Program-made: the position numbers and the translations under genes
Source: CANLBN01 sp050633525
Lineage (GTDB): Bacteria > Pseudomonadota > Gammaproteobacteria > Pseudomonadales > Cellvibrionaceae
DNA length: 64,000 bases
NCBI GenBank assembly: GCA_050633525.1
Contig: JBOEGR010000013.1
Coordinates: 102,063 to 166,062 of the forward strand
Reading direction: 5' to 3'
Part shown: piece after piece, positions 16,290-25,787 of the stretch
Layout of the letters: every line of letters begins with the position of its first letter
How positions within the stretch are numbered: position 1 is the first letter of the stretch
The notes under the pieces: model-generated
Seen by the model: only the letters and a program-made list of their open reading frames with translations
Databases searched by the model: none
Told to the model about the DNA's origin: nothing

Positions 16290-17747
16290 GTGAGCCATAC
16301 AATTATTCCGGTAGAGCCATTTGATTACTTTGTCTTTGGCGCCACGGGTGATCTGTCTAGAAAAAAATTAATTCCAGCTTTATATCATCGTTTCGCAGAT
16401 GGTCAAATTCCTAAAACAGCCCGTATTATTGGTTGCGCTAGAACTGAGCTAGATAGTATCGGTTTTAGAGAGATGGTTAGAAGCCTCCTTAAGCAAGAAT
16501 GCTCTCAAGATGCTTCAATGTTAGATGCTTTTTTATCGTTACTAATATATCAAGCTATCGATGTTTATTGTGATGAAGATTGGTTGAAGATAAGTAATAT
16601 AGTTAATGATAGGCAAGAAGCTGTTATTACTGTTTTTTATCTTTCGGTTGGCCCTACAATTTTTGAACCGATAATAAGAGGCTTAGAAAAGAATCATTTG
16701 CATTTGTCTTCTCGTCTTGTGCTTGAAAAACCTTTAGGTTTTGATCTTTCTTCTTCCGTTAATCTAAATAATTTAATTAGTAGTGTATTTGATGAGGATA
16801 GAATTTATCGTATCGATCATTACTTAGGAAAGGAAACAGTACAGAATCTGATGGCTCTCCGCTTTGCTAATGCTATGTTTGAGCCTCTGTGGAATTCTCA
16901 TTATATTGACCATGTTCAAATTACGGCAGCAGAAACAGTCGGCGTTGAAGGGCGAGGCGAGTACTATGACCAAGCGGGTGCATTACGTGACATGGTTCAA
17001 AATCACTTATTACAGTTGCTTTGCTTAAGTGCTATGGAGCCTCCTTCAGAGTTCGATGCGAATAGTGTTCGTGATGAAAAGTTAAAAGTGTTAAAAAGCT
17101 TGAAACCCTTATCCGGAAAAAAGGTGTCTGATAATACAGTGCGAGCTCAATATGCTGGTGATAAAGAAAACTCCTCTTACTTACAAGATGCAAACAAAAA
17201 ATACAGTTTGACGGAAAGCTATGTTGCGCTTCGTGTCGACGTTGATAATTGGCGATGGGCCGGAACTCCTTTTTATTTACGAACTGGTAAAAGATTAAAA
17301 GACAAAATGATGGAAATTGCCTTTGTTTTTAGAAAAGCACCACATTTCATTTTTAATAAAACAATGGCATCGGTACAGTCTAATACCCTGGTGATTCGAC
17401 TACAGCCAAATGAAGGTATCGATATCGAGATCACTACAAAAGAGCCAGGCCATGGCGGAATGCGATTGCATGATACGGTTTTAGAGGCAGCAAAAAATAA
17501 AGATGGTGTGGATGACAAACGCCCGGATGCTTACCAGCGTTTATTATTAGATGTTGTGCGTGGCGATCAAACACTTTTTATGCGCGGAGATGAAGTAGAA
17601 GCTGCTTGGGCCTGGGTTGATCCCATTATTGAATCTTGGAATCAGTCAGACAGTTCTTTGGATTATTACTCCGTGCTGGGTGAAGGGCCTGCGAGCGCAG
17701 ATGAATTATTGAAACGAAGTGGAAGGTCATGGCGAAAAATTCAGTAA
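16290..17747 (+). CDS. zwf: Glucose-6-phosphate 1-dehydrogenase
   Basis: 485 residues starting with GTG at 16290. The Rossmann start reads FGATGDLSRKKLIPALY, EKPLGFD supplies the conserved Lys-Pro, and RIDHYLGKETVQN is the family signature with catalytic His. It oxidises glucose-6-phosphate to 6-phosphogluconolactone, making NADPH, and is the first step of the Entner-Doudoroff route. Its end overlaps the pgl start by 19 bases, suggesting translational coupling. First gene of zwf-pgl-edd-eda-gap. Confidence 0.96.
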   Translation: MSHTIIPVEPFDYFVFGATGDLSRKKLIPALYHRFADGQIPKTARIIGCARTELDSIGFREMVRSLLKQECSQDASMLDAFLSLLIYQAIDVYCDEDWLKISNIVNDRQEAVITVFYLSVGPTIFEPIIRGLEKNHLHLSSRLVLEKPLGFDLSSSVNLNNLISSVFDEDRIYRIDHYLGKETVQNLMALRFANAMFEPLWNSHYIDHVQITAAETVGVEGRGEYYDQAGALRDMVQNHLLQLLCLSAMEPPSEFDANSVRDEKLKVLKSLKPLSGKKVSDNTVRAQYAGDKENSSYLQDANKKYSLTESYVALRVDVDNWRWAGTPFYLRTGKRLKDKMMEIAFVFRKAPHFIFNKTMASVQSNTLVIRLQPNEGIDIEITTKEPGHGGMRLHDTVLEAAKNKDGVDDKRPDAYQRLLLDVVRGDQTLFMRGDEVEAAWAWVDPIIESWNQSDSSLDYYSVLGEGPASADELLKRSGRSWRKIQ

Positions 17748-18415
17748 ATTGGTATTTTTTTGATGCTCTTTTAAAGCAATCGGAAGCACTTGCGAACTGT
17801 ATTGCGGCCGACATTAGATTACTCCTTGATAGGCAAGAAAAGGTGACTTTATCTACTCCTGGTGGCACAACACCACTTGCATTCTATCAATTTTTAAGTT
17901 GTATCGATTTAGATTGGTCTCGAGTCAATGTTGTGCTAAATGATGAGCGCTGGGTTCCTTTAAACAATAAAAAATCAAATGAGGCCCTGCTCAGAAAAAC
18001 GTTAAAAATAAACAGGGCAAAAGATATCAATGTTGTTTCTTTTTACAGCCCAGATTTTGATATCGAAGAAGCAGTAAAAAGATTTAACGAAAAAAATAGC
18101 GTTTCTAATTTGGATATCTGTGTTTTGGGTATGGGAACTGATGGCCATACAGCGTCACTTTTCCCCAATATGGAAAATCTACCTGAAGCGCTGAATATAT
18201 CCTCTTCTCCCAAATTAATTGTGTCAAAGGCAGGTCTTGAAGAAAGCCGAGTAAGTCTTAATTTATCCTCTCTAATTACAGCAAAAAAACATTTTTTCTT
18301 GATTACAGGTGAAACAAAGAAAATAGTACTTGAACAATCATTGTTACAAAAAACATTTAGATGGCCCGTTAGCCATTTAGCTTCGGCAGTACCCTTAGAG
18401 ATATATCATTCATAA
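17729..18415 (+). CDS. pgl: 6-phosphogluconolactonase
   Basis: 228 residues of the DevB/NagB-like Pgl family. Visible motifs are STPGGTTPLAFYQFL near residue 42, LNDERWVP and VLGMGTDGHTASLFP with the catalytic-site His. It hydrolyses 6-phosphogluconolactone to 6-phosphogluconate. The ATG at 17729 lies inside the end of zwf. Confidence 0.93.
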   Translation: MAKNSVNWYFFDALLKQSEALANCIAADIRLLLDRQEKVTLSTPGGTTPLAFYQFLSCIDLDWSRVNVVLNDERWVPLNNKKSNEALLRKTLKINRAKDINVVSFYSPDFDIEEAVKRFNEKNSVSNLDICVLGMGTDGHTASLFPNMENLPEALNISSSPKLIVSKAGLEESRVSLNLSSLITAKKHFFLITGETKKIVLEQSLLQKTFRWPVSHLASAVPLEIYHS

Positions 18416-18453
18416 AACCAGGCAGTAATATATGAATAAAGGTTGTGATTCTA

Positions 18454-20262
18454 GTGAATAAAGTAGTTAAAAAAGTAACGCAAAACATTATTGATCGTAG
18501 TCATTCATCTCGTGGCCAGTATTTAGAACGTATGCAAAAAGCGGTAGCAAAGGGGGTGAATCGCTCTAGCCTCAGTTGCGGTAATCTAGCGCATGCTTGT
18601 GCTGCTTCATCTAAACAAGAAAAGAATATTTATACTAAAGATAATGGACCTAATATAGGTATTGTGACCGCATATAATGACATGTTATCTGCGCATCAAC
18701 CATTTGAAGCTTTCCCTAATATTATTAAAAAACATTCATTAGAGCTTGGTGCCACAGCTCAAGTTGCTGGTGGTGTTCCTGCAATGTGTGATGGGGTGAC
18801 GCAAGGCCAAAGTGGTATGGAGTTGTCGCTTTTTTCTCGTGATGTCATTGCAATGTCTGCTGCAGTGGCGTTGTCTCACCAGTGTTTCGATGCCGTTATC
18901 TTCTTGGGAGTGTGCGATAAAATTATTCCTGGTTTAACAATTGCTGCTGCGAGTTTTGGTCATTTACCGACAATTATGATGCCTGCTGGCCCAATGCCAT
19001 CGGGGTTACCCAACGAACAGAAAGCCGATGTTAGGCAGCAATATGCTATGGGCAGGGTAAATAAAAAACAATTATTAGTTGCAGAAATGGGTTCTTATCA
19101 CAAACCGGGTACCTGTACTTTTTATGGTACAGCGAATACCAATCAACTGATTATGGAATTGATGGGCTTACATTTGCCTGGCAGTAGTTTTATTAATCCA
19201 AATACACCGCTGCGTGAAGCTTTAATTCAATATGGCGTCTATGAGCTCGTTCAGCGCGTACACGGTAAAACAGGTTTTACGCCAGTTTATGAAATCTTGT
19301 CAGAGAAGAATTTTGTCAATGCTATGGTCGGCCTATTAGCCTCCGGCGGTTCAACTAATCTAGTCATTCATTTAATTGCTATGGCGCGTGCCGCAGGCAT
19401 TGTTATTGATATAAAAGATTTTGCTGATCTCTCTGCAGTCGTGCCATTAATTAGTCGGGTTTATCCTAATGGTTTTGCTGATATTAATGACTTTCAAGCT
19501 GCTGGTGGTATGCCTGTCTTTATTTCAGAGCTATTGAAAATAGATGTGCTACATCGAGATGTTAAAAGCATTGTCGGTTCTAATTTAGAGGACTATTTAT
19601 TATCGCCAGTTTTAAATGAAAATGAAAAACTAGCTTGGAAAGAAACCGAATTAGAAAGTAATGCTTATGAAGTTTTATCACCCAGCAAAAAACCGCATTC
19701 AACAACAGGTGGTTTGGTTTTGCTTGAGGGTAACTTAGGTCGATCAGTTGTTAAAGTTTCAGCATTAAAGCCAGAACATATGGTAATACGTGCTCCTTGT
19801 CGTATTTTTCATGATCAAGAATCTTTGAAGCAATCGTTTGAAGCTGGGGAGCTAGATTGCGACCTTATTTGCGTGGTCCGTTTTCAGGGGCCGCAGGCGA
19901 ATGGTATGCCAGAGCTCCATGGCTTAACACCCATATTAGGCGCTATTCAATCAAAAGGTTATCAAGTTGCTTTAGTAACGGATGGGCGTATGTCAGGTGC
20001 GTCTGGAAAAATACCGGCAGCTATACATATCTCTCCTGAAGCAAGTGTGGGCGGGGCGATCAGCCGCTTGCGTGATGGGGATGTTATTTCTTTTAATGCC
20101 AATAAAGGCATTCTGGTGGCTGAGGTTGATGATCTAAATGAACGATCAATAATGGCGGAAGATTTAAGTCAGTCCCATATCGGTTGCGGGCGAGAATTAT
20201 TTAAAAATTTTCGTGAAAATGTTAGTGCATCTGAAGATGGCGCTAGTGTATTTAGTTTTTAA
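18454..20262 (+). CDS. edd: Phosphogluconate dehydratase
   Basis: About 602 residues if translation begins at the GTG at 18454, which aligns residue for residue with the E. coli Edd N-terminus as I remember it (xVTxxIIxRS) and has AAAGG eleven bases upstream. A GTG at 18445 is also in frame but only two bases from AAAGG. The dehydratase motifs CDKIIPG and GRMSGASGK, plus AMCDGVTQG, carry 4Fe-4S ligands and catalytic residues. It converts 6-phosphogluconate to KDPG. A nine-codon ATG reading frame at 18432-18461 overlaps the start and might modulate it. Confidence 0.95.
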   Translation: MNKVVKKVTQNIIDRSHSSRGQYLERMQKAVAKGVNRSSLSCGNLAHACAASSKQEKNIYTKDNGPNIGIVTAYNDMLSAHQPFEAFPNIIKKHSLELGATAQVAGGVPAMCDGVTQGQSGMELSLFSRDVIAMSAAVALSHQCFDAVIFLGVCDKIIPGLTIAAASFGHLPTIMMPAGPMPSGLPNEQKADVRQQYAMGRVNKKQLLVAEMGSYHKPGTCTFYGTANTNQLIMELMGLHLPGSSFINPNTPLREALIQYGVYELVQRVHGKTGFTPVYEILSEKNFVNAMVGLLASGGSTNLVIHLIAMARAAGIVIDIKDFADLSAVVPLISRVYPNGFADINDFQAAGGMPVFISELLKIDVLHRDVKSIVGSNLEDYLLSPVLNENEKLAWKETELESNAYEVLSPSKKPHSTTGGLVLLEGNLGRSVVKVSALKPEHMVIRAPCRIFHDQESLKQSFEAGELDCDLICVVRFQGPQANGMPELHGLTPILGAIQSKGYQVALVTDGRMSGASGKIPAAIHISPEASVGGAISRLRDGDVISFNANKGILVAEVDDLNERSIMAEDLSQSHIGCGRELFKNFRENVSASEDGASVFSF

Positions 20263-20302
20263 ATAAAAATGATGATAGGCATTAAATAAAAGAGAAAAAA
20301 CC

Positions 20303-20944
20303 ATGATGGCACCTAAACAATCTTCTGATTTTATCTTAGAGAAAACACATAGTGTACCTGTTATCCCAGTGTTAGTTATGAACGATGTTGCTATCGCTGA
20401 AGAGCTGGCTAGAGTGCTTGTTGGTTCTGGGCTTACCATATTAGAGGTTACCTTAAGAACACCGAATGCATTTGCAGTTATAGAGGCGATGGCAAAAGTT
20501 GAGGGAGCCATTGTTGCTGCAGGTACTGTATTGAATAAGCAACAGGCTACACGCTCAATCTCATCGGGAGCGCAGTTTTTGGTTTCTCCAGGTGCGACAG
20601 ATGCTTTAATTGATAGCGCAAAAATTATGAATATACCTTTGTTACCCGGTGTGGCAACAGCATCAGAAATAATGTGTATGTCCGAGAAAGGCTTTAATTT
20701 TTTAAAATTTTTTCCAGCAGAAATTAACGGAGGTATTGCTGCGTTAAATGCTTTCTCTTCACCATTCTCTAATGTGCAATTTTGTCCGACAGGAGGAGTC
20801 AATGTAAACAATATAAGCGATTATTTATCATTGTCTAATGTTCCTGTTGTTGGTGGTTCTTGGTTGGTGACACAAGAAGATCTACAAAATAAAGATTGGA
20901 ATAATATAGAAAAAAAAGTAAAGCAGTTAACACATAATCATTAA
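20303..20944 (+). CDS. eda: KDPG aldolase (2-dehydro-3-deoxyphosphogluconate aldolase)
   Basis: 213 residues, a class I aldolase barrel. The Schiff-base lysine lies in FLKFFPAE (about residue 137), the catalytic Glu in LEVTLRTPNA, and AGTVLN and FLVSPG line the phosphate site. It splits KDPG into pyruvate and glyceraldehyde-3-phosphate, the latter feeding the adjacent gap gene. The start may be the first or second of two consecutive ATGs, preceded by AAGAGAAAAAA. Confidence 0.95.
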   Translation: MMAPKQSSDFILEKTHSVPVIPVLVMNDVAIAEELARVLVGSGLTILEVTLRTPNAFAVIEAMAKVEGAIVAAGTVLNKQQATRSISSGAQFLVSPGATDALIDSAKIMNIPLLPGVATASEIMCMSEKGFNFLKFFPAEINGGIAALNAFSSPFSNVQFCPTGGVNVNNISDYLSLSNVPVVGGSWLVTQEDLQNKDWNNIEKKVKQLTHNH

Positions 20945-20964
20945 TAGCACTAGAGGAAAAGTTG

Positions 20965-21975
20965 ATGAGTATTAAAGTGGCCATAAATGGTTATGGGCGT
21001 ATTGGACGTAATGTCCTTAGGGCGCTTTATGAATCGGATAAAGTGAATGATATATCAATAGTAGCTATTAATGATTTGGGTGACTCAAAAATTAATGCTC
21101 ATCTTACCGAGTACGATACAACACATGGAAGATTTGATGGCACTATAAATGTGGAAGAGAGTACGGGAGACCTGTTAATCAATAACGATAGAATCCATGT
21201 TTTCTCTGAGCGTAACCCTTCTGTATTACCATGGAAAATGTTAGAGATAGATGTGGTGCTTGAATGCACAGGTTTATTTACTCGGCGTGAGGCCGCAATG
21301 GCTCATATAGATGCAGGAGCTAAAAAAGTCATTATATCGGCACCATCACCAGATGCAGATGTTACGGTAGTATATGGGGTTAATCATCATGTGTTACATT
21401 CTCAGCATACGGTGATATCAAATGCATCTTGCACGACAAATTGTTTGGCGCCTATCGCAAAAATAATAAACGAAGAAATAGGTATTGTTAAAGGTCAAAT
21501 GACCACAATACATTCATATACTAACGATCAAAATTTAACGGATGTTTATCATCAAGACTTATATCGAGCACGATCTGCCACACAGTCGATGATTCCAACG
21601 AAAACAGGTGCAGCAGCTGCGGTCGGCCTTGTTTTACCAGAGTTAAATGGAAAATTGGATGGAATGGCAATTAGAGTGCCTACAATAAATGTTTCTCTTG
21701 TTGATTTTACATTCATTACGAAAAAAGAGACGAGTGTAAAAGAAATTAATCAATTTCTGCTGGAAGCCTCTGGCGGTGCTTATAAAGGCATCGTTGAATG
21801 TGTCTCAAAACCTTTGGTGTCTATAGACTTAAACCACCACCCTGCATCGTGTTGTTTCGATATGAATCATACAAGAGCGGATGGAAATTTTGTAAAAGTG
21901 ATGGCGTGGTATGACAACGAATGGGGTTTTTCTAATCGAATGTTGGACAGCGCCTTAGCATTAATGCAAGTATAA
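20965..21975 (+). CDS. gap: Glyceraldehyde-3-phosphate dehydrogenase, type I
   Basis: 336 residues from the ATG at 20965 (AGAGGAAAAG upstream). The NAD-binding start is INGYGRIGRNVLRAL and the catalytic Cys lies in SNASCTTNC. After the first strands the sequence is AINDLGDSKINAHLTEYD, like the Entner-Doudoroff-linked GAPDH of pseudomonads rather than glycolytic GapA. It oxidises glyceraldehyde-3-phosphate with NAD and phosphate. Last gene of the operon. Confidence 0.94.
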   Translation: MSIKVAINGYGRIGRNVLRALYESDKVNDISIVAINDLGDSKINAHLTEYDTTHGRFDGTINVEESTGDLLINNDRIHVFSERNPSVLPWKMLEIDVVLECTGLFTRREAAMAHIDAGAKKVIISAPSPDADVTVVYGVNHHVLHSQHTVISNASCTTNCLAPIAKIINEEIGIVKGQMTTIHSYTNDQNLTDVYHQDLYRARSATQSMIPTKTGAAAAVGLVLPELNGKLDGMAIRVPTINVSLVDFTFITKKETSVKEINQFLLEASGGAYKGIVECVSKPLVSIDLNHHPASCCFDMNHTRADGNFVKVMAWYDNEWGFSNRMLDSALALMQV

Positions 21976-21999
21976 AATAGTTATTGATAAGGCGCTATT

Positions 22000-22455
22000 T
22001 TATTTTCGTTCACTCAGATATTCATCATAGTCGGGTATATCGCGAATATATTCTTCCGTAAATAGATTAGAGTTCACTATCATATCGGCTGAGCTTTGAT
22101 TGCATGCTACGGGAATATTCCATGCGGTAGCAATGCGCAATAATGCTTTTATGTCGGGGTCGTGGGGCATGGGTTCAAAGGGGTCCCAAAAGAAAATTAA
22201 CATATCTATTTTTCCTTCGCTAATCTTGGCTCCAATTTGTTGATCGCCTCCTAGTGGACCACTTAATAACTTCGTTATATTTATCTTTGTTACTTTTTCA
22301 ATTCTTGCGCCTGTCGTACCTGTAGCAAATAAATGATGTTTGGAAAGATTGTGTTTATTTTTTTCACACCAATTTATTAATACTGCTTTGCAGTTATCAT
22401 GAGCAACGAGCGCGATATTCTTTTTTGCAGGGGAGGCTATTTTTTTCTTTTTCAT
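22000..22455 (-). CDS. mgsA: Methylglyoxal synthase
   Basis: 151 residues, the family length. Motifs are ALVAHDNCK, LFATGTTG, SGPLGGDQQIGA and FFWDPFEPMPHDPD, which cover the phosphate site and the catalytic aspartates. It converts dihydroxyacetone phosphate to methylglyoxal, a bypass that releases phosphate when triose phosphates accumulate. It is convergent with gap, 24 bp apart, so it sits beside the enzyme competing for triose phosphate. A weak hairpin with AAAATAG/CTATTTT arms (21974-22001) lies between them. Confidence 0.95.
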   Translation of the reverse strand: MKKKKIASPAKKNIALVAHDNCKAVLINWCEKNKHNLSKHHLFATGTTGARIEKVTKINITKLLSGPLGGDQQIGAKISEGKIDMLIFFWDPFEPMPHDPDIKALLRIATAWNIPVACNQSSADMIVNSNLFTEEYIRDIPDYDEYLSERK

Positions 22456-22788
22456 TAGAATACAGTTTTTTACGTTTTTAAATTCAGATATAGGAGTAAA
22501 CTAAACAGACCATATCATATTGCTTGTTATGGAGCATCTGTAAAAAGCTTGTTGTTATAGAAAGTCATCGAATTTATTACCGTGTTGATTGCGCTTTATT
22601 GCTTTTTTAAAGATTAATTTGTAAAAATGATATCCAGTCCACAATAGTAGATTGAATTGATCTACAGTTTTAGGTTTTGCTTCTGTAAAAAAATATTGGT
22701 CACGTTATAGTGTTACCAAATGTAACGCAATCCTGCGTTGCATGAAAACCATATTTGTCTCTTCTTTAATTAAAGTTAGGTAAAGACT
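22456..22788. other. 333-bp intergenic region with small inverted repeats
   Basis: No gene is seen. Near the right end GTTAC/GTAAC (22712-22726) and AACGCA/TGCGTT (22724-22739) overlap, so alternative hairpins can form about 50 bases before the next start codon. Nothing else is recognisable; promoters for mgsA and the small gene at 22789 must lie here. Confidence 0.4.
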
Positions 22789-23097
22789 ATGTATAACGAT
22801 GAAGCGTATCTCAATAAGCGAACACTTTTCTATCAAAAATATTTTGCAGATGTTCTCTATTCTAGGTCTATTTCATCCTGGGCTGACACTAAAGATGATT
22901 TTTTAAATGATATTGAGTATACGATCGATATCAGTGAAATATCTCATCATGATTGCTATCGTATTGCGAGCTACCAACGTTCTCTTTATTTTAAAAAATG
23001 CTACTTGTTTCTCATCAATAAAACTAAGGCTAAAATGATTCATATCCATCTTTTCCTTCAAAAGAAGAGGCGTAAGTGGGTCGGTTTTAAGGCGTAA
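22789..23097 (+). CDS. Small basic hypothetical protein
   Basis: 102 residues, unrecognised. The first half is acidic and aromatic (DFLNDIEYTIDISEISHHD); the second half is strongly basic, ending KKRRKWVGFKA. No signal peptide or membrane segment. TTAGGTAAAG precedes the ATG. The basic tail could bind nucleic acid, but I have no motif to support that. Confidence 0.45.
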   Translation: MYNDEAYLNKRTLFYQKYFADVLYSRSISSWADTKDDFLNDIEYTIDISEISHHDCYRIASYQRSLYFKKCYLFLINKTKAKMIHIHLFLQKKRRKWVGFKA

Positions 23098-23275
23098 CTT
23101 TATTGTTTAGCGTAAGAATCTACGAAAGGAGGTGATAAAAATTCTTGTTTTTGCACCATTTTGGCGCTCTTTCTATTTTATGTGACAATTATTCTTTCAA
23201 GTTAGTCATTTTAGGAGACTAAGCTATAATAAGCTTGTATTGTTCTTCAAGAATGTAATCTATCAGGAAGCTGTA

Positions 23276-23683
23276 ATGTCCGATGAGAAAAAGAATTCCA
23301 AGAAAGAGTTAAAGCTTGCTTTGCTATCTTTATCAAATTTGGTCAATACAAAAACGGGTAATCTATTCAATGTTAGTAAGGGATCTGAACAGGTTTTGGC
23401 ATTGCTACGGTGGTCGGCAAAAAGTGACGATATAGATGTCAACCTAGCTTTTTTAAAAGTGGGTCATTACTTGAGTTCGGCTCACAAGCGTTTTTTCGAG
23501 AGCAATGGTGTTGTTTTCTCAGCGTTGGCTGACCAAGAAGCAAAAACAGTTGATGTGACCTATCGCGGACAAGTCATAAAGAAGGAAGCAGCAACAACTT
23601 CTGTAAGTGAATCGCAACCTGCCGACGACTCAAAAAAAGGTAAGCGTAAAATTATTTACCGTGGTCAGGAAAAGTGGGTTTAG
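23276..23683 (+). CDS. Hypothetical protein with paired YRGQ motifs
   Basis: About 135 residues from the ATG at 23276 (AGGAAGCTGTA upstream). An N-terminal helical region reads SNLVNTKTGNLFNVSKGSEQVLALLRW. After it come two copies of a short strand, VTYRGQVIKK and IIYRGQEKWV, separated by a Lys/Ser/Ala linker. The YRG strand resembles short DUF4278-type motifs, but the resemblance is weak. Probably a soluble cytoplasmic protein; function unknown. It stands alone upstream of purE. Confidence 0.5.
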   Translation: MSDEKKNSKKELKLALLSLSNLVNTKTGNLFNVSKGSEQVLALLRWSAKSDDIDVNLAFLKVGHYLSSAHKRFFESNGVVFSALADQEAKTVDVTYRGQVIKKEAATTSVSESQPADDSKKGKRKIIYRGQEKWV

Positions 23684-23768
23684 TCTCTTTTTGAGTAAAC
23701 TAAGCCCTTAATTTGAGCAACAAGTTCAGGCATAAAGGCTGAAAGTGGCCTAATTAATCAACACTTGG

Positions 23769-23774
23769 TATAAT
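23769..23774 (+). promoter_or_regulatory. -10-like TATAAT upstream of purE
   Basis: GGTATAATCCCGCCC places a perfect -10 hexamer before a GC-rich discriminator, about 210 bp upstream of purE. No good -35 is visible at 17 bp. Similar TATAAT-GC-rich elements precede hisB (28932) and hisF (63919). No PurR palindrome was seen in the leader. Confidence 0.4.
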
Positions 23775-23982
23775 CCCGCCCTTTTTCAAAATCTAGCTTT
23801 CCATTCCCAACTCTAAGGCCTCAATCCTATATGGTAGAGCCTAAAAGGGTTGACTCCTAATTGGGGTATAACTTCTACGAATCATGCTAATTGCGCTCTA
23901 TATCGGGGTGTGATGATGTATTTTCCTAGAAAATGATGGTTTGCCAGTATAACCACCCTAATAACGGGTAAGAGATAGCGGT

Positions 23983-24462
23983 ATGAGTGCGATAGTCAGC
24001 ATAATTATGGGGTCACGTTCGGATTGGCCTACCATGTCAGAAGCGGCAAAAGTGTTGGATGCTCTAGGTGTACCCTATGAAACCAATGTCGTTTCGGCTC
24101 ATCGTACGCCTGAACGCTTAGTCGAATTTGCACAAGGTGCTGATGCTCGTGGTATTAAAGTGATTATTGCCGGAGCTGGAGGAGCAGCGCATTTGCCGGG
24201 TATGGCCGCAGCGCTGACGCATTTACCTGTTGTGGGTGTACCGGTTAGTAGTAAACAATTGAAAGGAATGGATAGCCTTATGTCGATTGTACAAATGCCA
24301 CGAGGCGTGGCTGTGGCGACGCAAGCCATTGGTGAAGCTGGCGCTTACAATGCGGGTTTGATTGCATCGCAAATGCTCGCTTTGAGCGATGCCGAGTTAA
24401 GTGAGCGTATTAAAGTGTGGCGCCAAGCACAAACAGACGGTGTTCCTTGGTCGGTGGAGTAA
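23983..24462 (+). CDS. purE: N5-carboxyaminoimidazole ribonucleotide mutase
   Basis: 159 residues, class I PurE length. MGSRSDWPTM, VSAHRTPERL and GAGGAAHLPGMAA form the active site. It interconverts N5-CAIR and CAIR in purine biosynthesis. It is followed by purK after 72 bp. Confidence 0.96.
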   Translation: MSAIVSIIMGSRSDWPTMSEAAKVLDALGVPYETNVVSAHRTPERLVEFAQGADARGIKVIIAGAGGAAHLPGMAAALTHLPVVGVPVSSKQLKGMDSLMSIVQMPRGVAVATQAIGEAGAYNAGLIASQMLALSDAELSERIKVWRQAQTDGVPWSVE

Positions 24463-24534
24463 GGCACTATCGAATAGGTTCTCGCCAATCAATCTTTTTG
24501 TCCCCGTTTTTATATAATAATTGATCAATTTCTG

Positions 24535-25737
24535 ATGACTCAATCTCAACAGTCTAAACATATCGCCATTTTCGGTTGCGGCCAGTTAGCTCAGATGACG
24601 GCGCAAGCGGGTATTCCTCTGGGGCATCGCTTTTCTTTTGTTGCCGATGAAGGCGAAGATAGTCGTTGTGTAGATGACCTAGGTACGGTTGTCGTTTTCC
24701 GCAAAGGCATGTCAGCTCAAGATTTGTTTATGTTACTAAAAGAGCCGGATGTTATTACCGTTGAAAAAGAAATGGTCGATACAGTGTTGCTAGATGAATT
24801 AAAGCAGCTTACTCAAGTATCGCCCGGTGCTAAGCCTATTTATATTTCACAGAATCGCGTACGTGAAAAAACGTTTTTACGAGACTGTTTGCGGGGCTTA
24901 GGCATTTCTACTGCCGACTTTGAAATTATTACTTCATCAGAGCAGCTCAGCACATTGCCAGAGCGTTTGGGTTACCCGATTTATATTAAAGCTGCTGAGT
25001 CGGGTTACGATGGTTACAATCAATGGCGTATTAAAGTTGCCGATGACTTGTTACAGCCAGAGTTAATTAGCGCAATTGAAAATAAAGTAGAATTAATTGC
25101 TGAAAAACATGTTCATTACTCCCGTGAAGTATCTGTTATTGCCGCACGTAATGTAGCGGGTGATATTGCAGTCTACCCTATGATGGAAAACCGTCATGAA
25201 GACGGTGTACTCATCGCCACCATCGCCCCAGCACCACAAGCGAGTTTGGCCAATTCCGCATTGAATATGATTAAAACATTACTCGTTGAATTAGATTATG
25301 TGGGCGTATTAACGGTAGAATGTTTTGAAACAGAGCAAGGTATTGTGGTTAATGAGTTGGCGCCACGTGTACACAACTCGGGCCATTGGACTATTGAGGG
25401 TGCCGCTAGCAGCCAATTTGAAAACCACTGTCGTGCCATTACCGATATGGTATTAGGTTCAACGGATGTGTCGCCTAATGAGGGTTCAGACGGCGATAAA
25501 GAGAGTGTGGTAGGTTTGGTGAACATGTTGGGTCATCATGGCGATAAAAAAGCCATCGACGCGTTAGCTTCTACAACGGCCGCGACTATTTTTTATCATG
25601 CCTACGGTAAAGAAGAGCGTCCGCGCCGTAAGTTAGGGCATGTGACTGTGCACGCAAATACATTGGGCGAATTAAAACATTCTCTCAATGACGTCATGCA
25701 AGCGTTGTATAACGATCGTTATCCGCCACTTCAATAA
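24535..25737 (+). CDS. purK: N5-carboxyaminoimidazole ribonucleotide synthase
   Basis: 400 residues, ATP-grasp enzyme. N-terminal FGCGQLAQMTAQAG, ATP-grasp lysine strand YPIYIKAAESGYDG, and ELAPRVHNSGHWTIEGA near the metal site. It carboxylates AIR using ATP and bicarbonate, supplying PurE. No strong ribosome site precedes the ATG at 24535, so translation may depend on coupling to purE. Confidence 0.95.
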   Translation: MTQSQQSKHIAIFGCGQLAQMTAQAGIPLGHRFSFVADEGEDSRCVDDLGTVVVFRKGMSAQDLFMLLKEPDVITVEKEMVDTVLLDELKQLTQVSPGAKPIYISQNRVREKTFLRDCLRGLGISTADFEIITSSEQLSTLPERLGYPIYIKAAESGYDGYNQWRIKVADDLLQPELISAIENKVELIAEKHVHYSREVSVIAARNVAGDIAVYPMMENRHEDGVLIATIAPAPQASLANSALNMIKTLLVELDYVGVLTVECFETEQGIVVNELAPRVHNSGHWTIEGAASSQFENHCRAITDMVLGSTDVSPNEGSDGDKESVVGLVNMLGHHGDKKAIDALASTTAATIFYHAYGKEERPRRKLGHVTVHANTLGELKHSLNDVMQALYNDRYPPLQ

Positions 25738-25787
25738 CTCAATGTTGAACCAGTACGGAGGGTTACCCTTAGTAATATCTTCAATAC

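Noticed and set aside
23684..23982. Riboswitch or PurR operator before purE
   Set aside because: No purine riboswitch core or ACGCAAACGTTTGCGT-like palindrome could be seen; only a -10-like element stands out.
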